Source of the DNA: Siphonodentalium dalli
Lineage: Eukaryota > Mollusca > Scaphopoda > Gadilida > Siphonodentaliidae
Reading direction: 5' to 3'
Length of the DNA: 64,000 nt
Assembly (NCBI GenBank): GCA_032622095.1
Contig: CP136066.1
Span: 144,305,559 to 144,369,558, forward strand
Part shown: piece after piece, positions 60,608 through 64,000 of the stretch
Numbering within the stretch: the first letter of the stretch is position 1
Layout of the letters: the number at the start of each line of letters is the position of its first letter
Made by a program: the position numbers and the translations under genes
Notes under the pieces: generated by a model
What the model was told of the DNA's origin: nothing
The model's database searches: none
Seen by the model: only the letters and a program-made list of their open reading frames with translations

Positions 60608-61740
60608 ATAGTCATTGGCGGTGTGTGGGTATATATGAAGTGTCCATGTGGTCATGGTTGTATATGTGATGTATATGCATCTCTGTTGTGGCTGTATTGT
60701 TATTGGTGGGTGTATAGGTATACAGAGAGTAGCTGTGTGATCATGGATGGGGTGTGTAAGTATACATCGAGTGGCTGAATTATCATGGGCGAGGTGTATA
60801 TGCAAATCTGGAGTGTACGAATGGTCGTGCGGGGTATTGGTAAATCCATTGGTGAGGTGTATTCGTATACCTGGATTGACCCTATGGTTATGCGTGGGGT
60901 GTATATGTACATCATGAGCGGGAATATGGTCATGGTGTGAAGAAAAAGTATACAGGGAGTGACTGTATGGCAAATGGTGAGGTGGTGTGCGTTGTATTGC
61001 TATATATAGAAGGTATGTATGGTCAATGGTGAGGTGTCGATGTATTGCTGGAGTGATTCTATAATCGGCATTGGTGGGGTGAGTATGTACATTGTATATA
61101 TTTATTGGTTATATGGCCATGGGTGTGACCGATATGCATGCATGGAGTGATTGGATGCCAATGGTGAGGTGAATTGTTAAACAAGGAGTGACTGTATGAC
61201 CACGACTGTTGTGGCTGAATTGTCTTGAGTGAGGAGTATATTCAAGCCTGGAGTGTGTGAATGGCTACTGTGCGGAACACTGGTATATATAAAAGGTTGT
61301 ATGGCCATTGGTCAGGAGTATATACATACACGGAGTTACTCTACATTTATGGTTGCTGTGTATATGTATATCTTGCGCGGATATATAGCCATAAATGTGG
61401 CAAATATATATACAGAGAGTCAGTGTATGGCCAATGGTGAGGCGAATAGGTATACAAGAAGTGACTGTACGATCACGAATGTGGTGAATATGTATACCTG
61501 AAGTGACTATATGGTCATGGGTGAAGTGGATATATGGCCATGGTGTACATGAATGGTGACTCATGACTGTGTAGTCATGTGTGTGGTTTACGGGTAAACC
61601 CAATTGTGGTTGTATGGTCATGGGTGAGGTGTATGTGTATAAAGGGAATGGCTACATGGCCATTTGTGTGGTGTTCATGTATACATAACATGATTACATT
61701 GTCATAGGTAGGTGTACAGTTGGACATTTGGTGGCTGTCA
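60608..61740 (+). repeat. 41-42-bp satellite, block 4
   Basis: About 27 units, plus orientation; GGCC/GGTCATGG positions at 61388, 61429, 61471 and 61513 show the 41-42-bp spacing. Ends at the ATAACTCAAGTATATGTTAA block. Confidence 0.85.
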
Positions 61741-62989
61741 CTTTCCATAATAACTCAAGTATATGTTAATCGATTGGGAGGTAATGTCAGAGAGTTCTTC
61801 ATCATGGTGGCCTTTTATATGGAGAAAACGGTGTTCATGACATTAGTCAATCAATCTTGATGCCAATGGCCCAGAATTTGATGTTATTAAGCAGTTTTCC
61901 ACTAATCTCCTTGTTTGACTTTCTAAAAGGCCTACAGAAAAGCAGAGAATAATGTCCGGATGGGATATATTTGAAAATATCAACTTTTCTGCAAAATTTT
62001 GTGGACATTTTGCAAGCCAGCTTGAGTATGTGTTTCTAAAACACATCAATGTGAGGCATTTAAGACGGATGAAAACAAACACCAAACACCAAAGATAGTT
62101 CCATTTTACTTGAAAAATGGTGCAAACCTGAAAAATGATTTTTTTGCCGATTTTGAGAGAAAATTCCAATAATTTTGGTATGTAATAGTAACACTTATCC
62201 AAAATGCACCATAAATGTTAGTATTCAATGTATATATGACAGAACAGCCAATTTTATTCATCATCCACGACTTTTGATCGATTGCATGGTACTCTGGGAC
62301 AATATTTACCACTCTCCATATTTTGGCCGCCATTTTGACAGCCATGTTGAGCCAAAGTGACCATTTTGGCTCCATTGAGTTGAAATATTCATGAGCAATG
62401 GTATGCCTCAATTACTTTGCACAGTTCTGCTCATTTCTTGTGGAAATATGACTAGAATCAAAATAGTGATTTTTGGTGAAATTTCATACAGCGTTCTGTA
62501 AAATAGAATTATTGAGGGATCTCACAATGGCATATTTCATTGCCCCAATAATCAGTTAACATGATCAAATAAAAATAAAGTCACATTTCCGAACCGGTTC
62601 CAGACAGATGGAACTGGTCTAGAATATATTAGTGAAAAAACGTCAAATTTTCCACTTGCGGCTGCCATTTTGACGGTCATCTTGAACGGGGATTTCCAAA
62701 TTCGCCCTAAAAATGTGCCATTCTATCTCACAGCGACATACTTACTGTATATGCCTAATTTTAAATAGCAGATTCCATGGTAAGATTAATTGTGACATTT
62801 AATAAATTATAATCACGAAACGCTCTTTAAATTCTGAAAACCCCTTAAAAGAGGGTTAAAGTGAAATTTCAGCGTGGCTCCATATCTAATATCAATAAGT
62901 ATGTGGATATGTACATATGTGCAAATTTTCATGCTTTATATTAGTCATTAAGTAAACAACTCATTTACTAATCTACTCCACTACTTGTC

Positions 62990-63540
62990 AGACTGTTATT
63001 TTCAATGTTTTGACTGAGTGGCTTTCAATTGAAAATATTCCAATCTTAGAAAGAGGGAGTGTGTCAGCCTCAGAAATTTCCAACGGTTGGTGTCGGACCA
63101 TTGTACCCCCCCCCCAAACTTTGGTCAAAACATTCAAAAGTTGGACGTTTCATGCATGTCACATCAGTTGGAAATTTCAGCAAAAATATTTTTGTTTAGT
63201 TTTTACACCAAAATCTGAAAATGTTCCTGATAGTTGACTGAAAGTCTCGAAGCATGAGTAGGAGGGGGTATTAGGATGGTTATTGCAAAGAGTCAGAAAG
63301 CTGGAGTTGCTTAGTGGAAAATTCCAACCCGGGGTGGGGGGGGGGGGGGCGTCGAGCGATTCAGTTGGCAATGTATGCCTTCGTTGATCAAAGAAAAATA
63401 AAGAACGTCAAACCAGTAGGGTGGAAAAAAGTTTTTTCCGACACGTATGCTGGGGTGGGTGGGTGTTCGATAGGACCAACAAACAATTTTTTCCGCAACT
63501 CAAAAATGTTTTTCCTGCAAGTCTTTTAGACTGTTTTTGC
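62990..63540. other. No gene; poly-G/C runs with AAATTTCC words
   Basis: CAGAAATTTCCAACGGTTGG near 63070, C10 near 63107 and a G14 run at 63336-63349, beside TTGGAAATTTCAGC: again the poly-G plus AAATTTCC pairing seen at 17760 and 39065. Confidence 0.5.
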
Positions 63541-63970
63541 AATGAGTTTCAACGCTTAAACACATCTATATGTCAATATTAACATAAATGACAAATTTCA
63601 TGATGATCAGACAAACAGTATAGCCTGTAGCCCATGCTAATGGATTGAATTGTGAAACCAAGATGGCTGCTGGCAGCCATGTTTTTTTTGACCGAATGAC
63701 CCCAAAATAACTTGTTCCTATTTACATGTCAATGTTAACATCCATTACTAATAGTATGCACAGAAATTCATATACAGCATTTTTACAGATACCCCCCCCG
63801 CAAATCTCTGTTTTAGTGTTACAGGGGGGGGGGGGGGGTGGGTGTCCAAAAATGGTCGGAAAAAACTGCCGAAAACGGAAAAAAATTTGGACGCCGTGGT
63901 GGGTGGGTCCCAACAAGGGTCGAAAGTCAAAAATCAGCATACGTGCCTGCATATTTTTTCCGACTCCCCC
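63541..63970 (+). repeat. Right-edge copy of the left-edge repeat
   Basis: 63585-63690 is one monomer of the 1-1130 family. 63690-63960 matches 150-430 closely: TAGTATGCACAGAAATTCAT, CGCAAATCTCTGTTTTAGTG, a G15 run and ACTGCCGAAAACGG. Same orientation as the left copy. Confidence 0.8.
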
Positions 63971-64000
63971 TGGTCAAACAAGGAAATTAGTAAAGTAAAG

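Larger units (their letters stand above)
53725..62985. repeat. Foldback complex: large inverted repeat with satellites
   Basis: Left sequence 53725-54900 is matched in inverse by 62985-61960, starting with CTTAAAAGAGGG/CCCTCTTTTAAGG and the TTTAAAGAGCG word and continuing through AAAATGGCTGCCAAAATGG. A second, partial inverse match runs 59930-59165. The GTCCGGCCGCCA block at 55315 and 55962 is mirrored at 60607. Satellite arrays fill the inside. The arms are clearly diverged by point changes and small gaps, so it is an old structure, not an assembly mirror. Confidence 0.8.

Noticed and set aside
60539-60973. 144-codon minus-strand frame of similar composition
   Set aside because: Same satellite artefact, partly running into the flanking block.

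Overview
This is eukaryotic nuclear DNA, AT-rich, with spliceosomal introns and a very high load of repeats. It is most likely from a marine invertebrate. A mollusc or other lophotrochozoan is my best guess, based on the style of the (TCCG)n-bearing repeats, palindromic MITEs and tRNA-derived SINE; that placement is inference, not proof. There are no bacterial-style operons, CRISPR arrays or ribosomal genes.

Only one intact gene is supported: MED29 (Mediator complex subunit 29, orthologue of Drosophila intersex). It lies on the + strand with four coding exons at 2265-2411, 13240-13295, 17484-17568 and 19151-19354. They join in frame across GT-AG introns of 10.8, 4.2 and 1.6 kb to give 163 residues. 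Its introns hold nested PIF/Harbinger-like elements, a SINE, a hAT-like palindromic MITE, a Tc1-like MITE, a TTAA-flanked (piggyBac-like) MITE and several clusters of ~150-bp repeats. A 376-bp foldback element starts 287 bp after the stop codon.

From about 20.9 kb to the end no intact gene is visible. 20.9-24.9 kb holds palindrome-based tandem repeats and MITEs. 26-31.7 kb holds a 475-bp terminal-inverted-repeat element, (TCCG)n repeats and a 1.4-kb TTAA-flanked element. 31.7-37.4 kb holds a 122-bp tandem array, a ~147-bp satellite and a Harbinger-like element with a second one nested in it. 37.9-38.4 kb holds a decayed retroelement integrase and a truncated PHD-finger tail on the minus strand. 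39-50.9 kb holds more MITEs, including one amplified as a 175-bp tandem repeat. At 51.8-52.1 kb is an insertion with a 12-bp target duplication that carries the 3' end of an unknown reading frame. 53.7-63.0 kb is a foldback complex built around a 41-42-bp satellite, with a fossil CXC-type cysteine-rich transposon protein inside it. The repeat family at the left edge returns at the right edge.

The most informative structural result is a set of filled and empty insertion sites internal to this window. These fix the ends and target duplications of three Harbinger-like elements and of the 51.8-kb insertion without any outside reference. No gene system beyond MED29 is visible; the interest lies in the mobile-element architecture.
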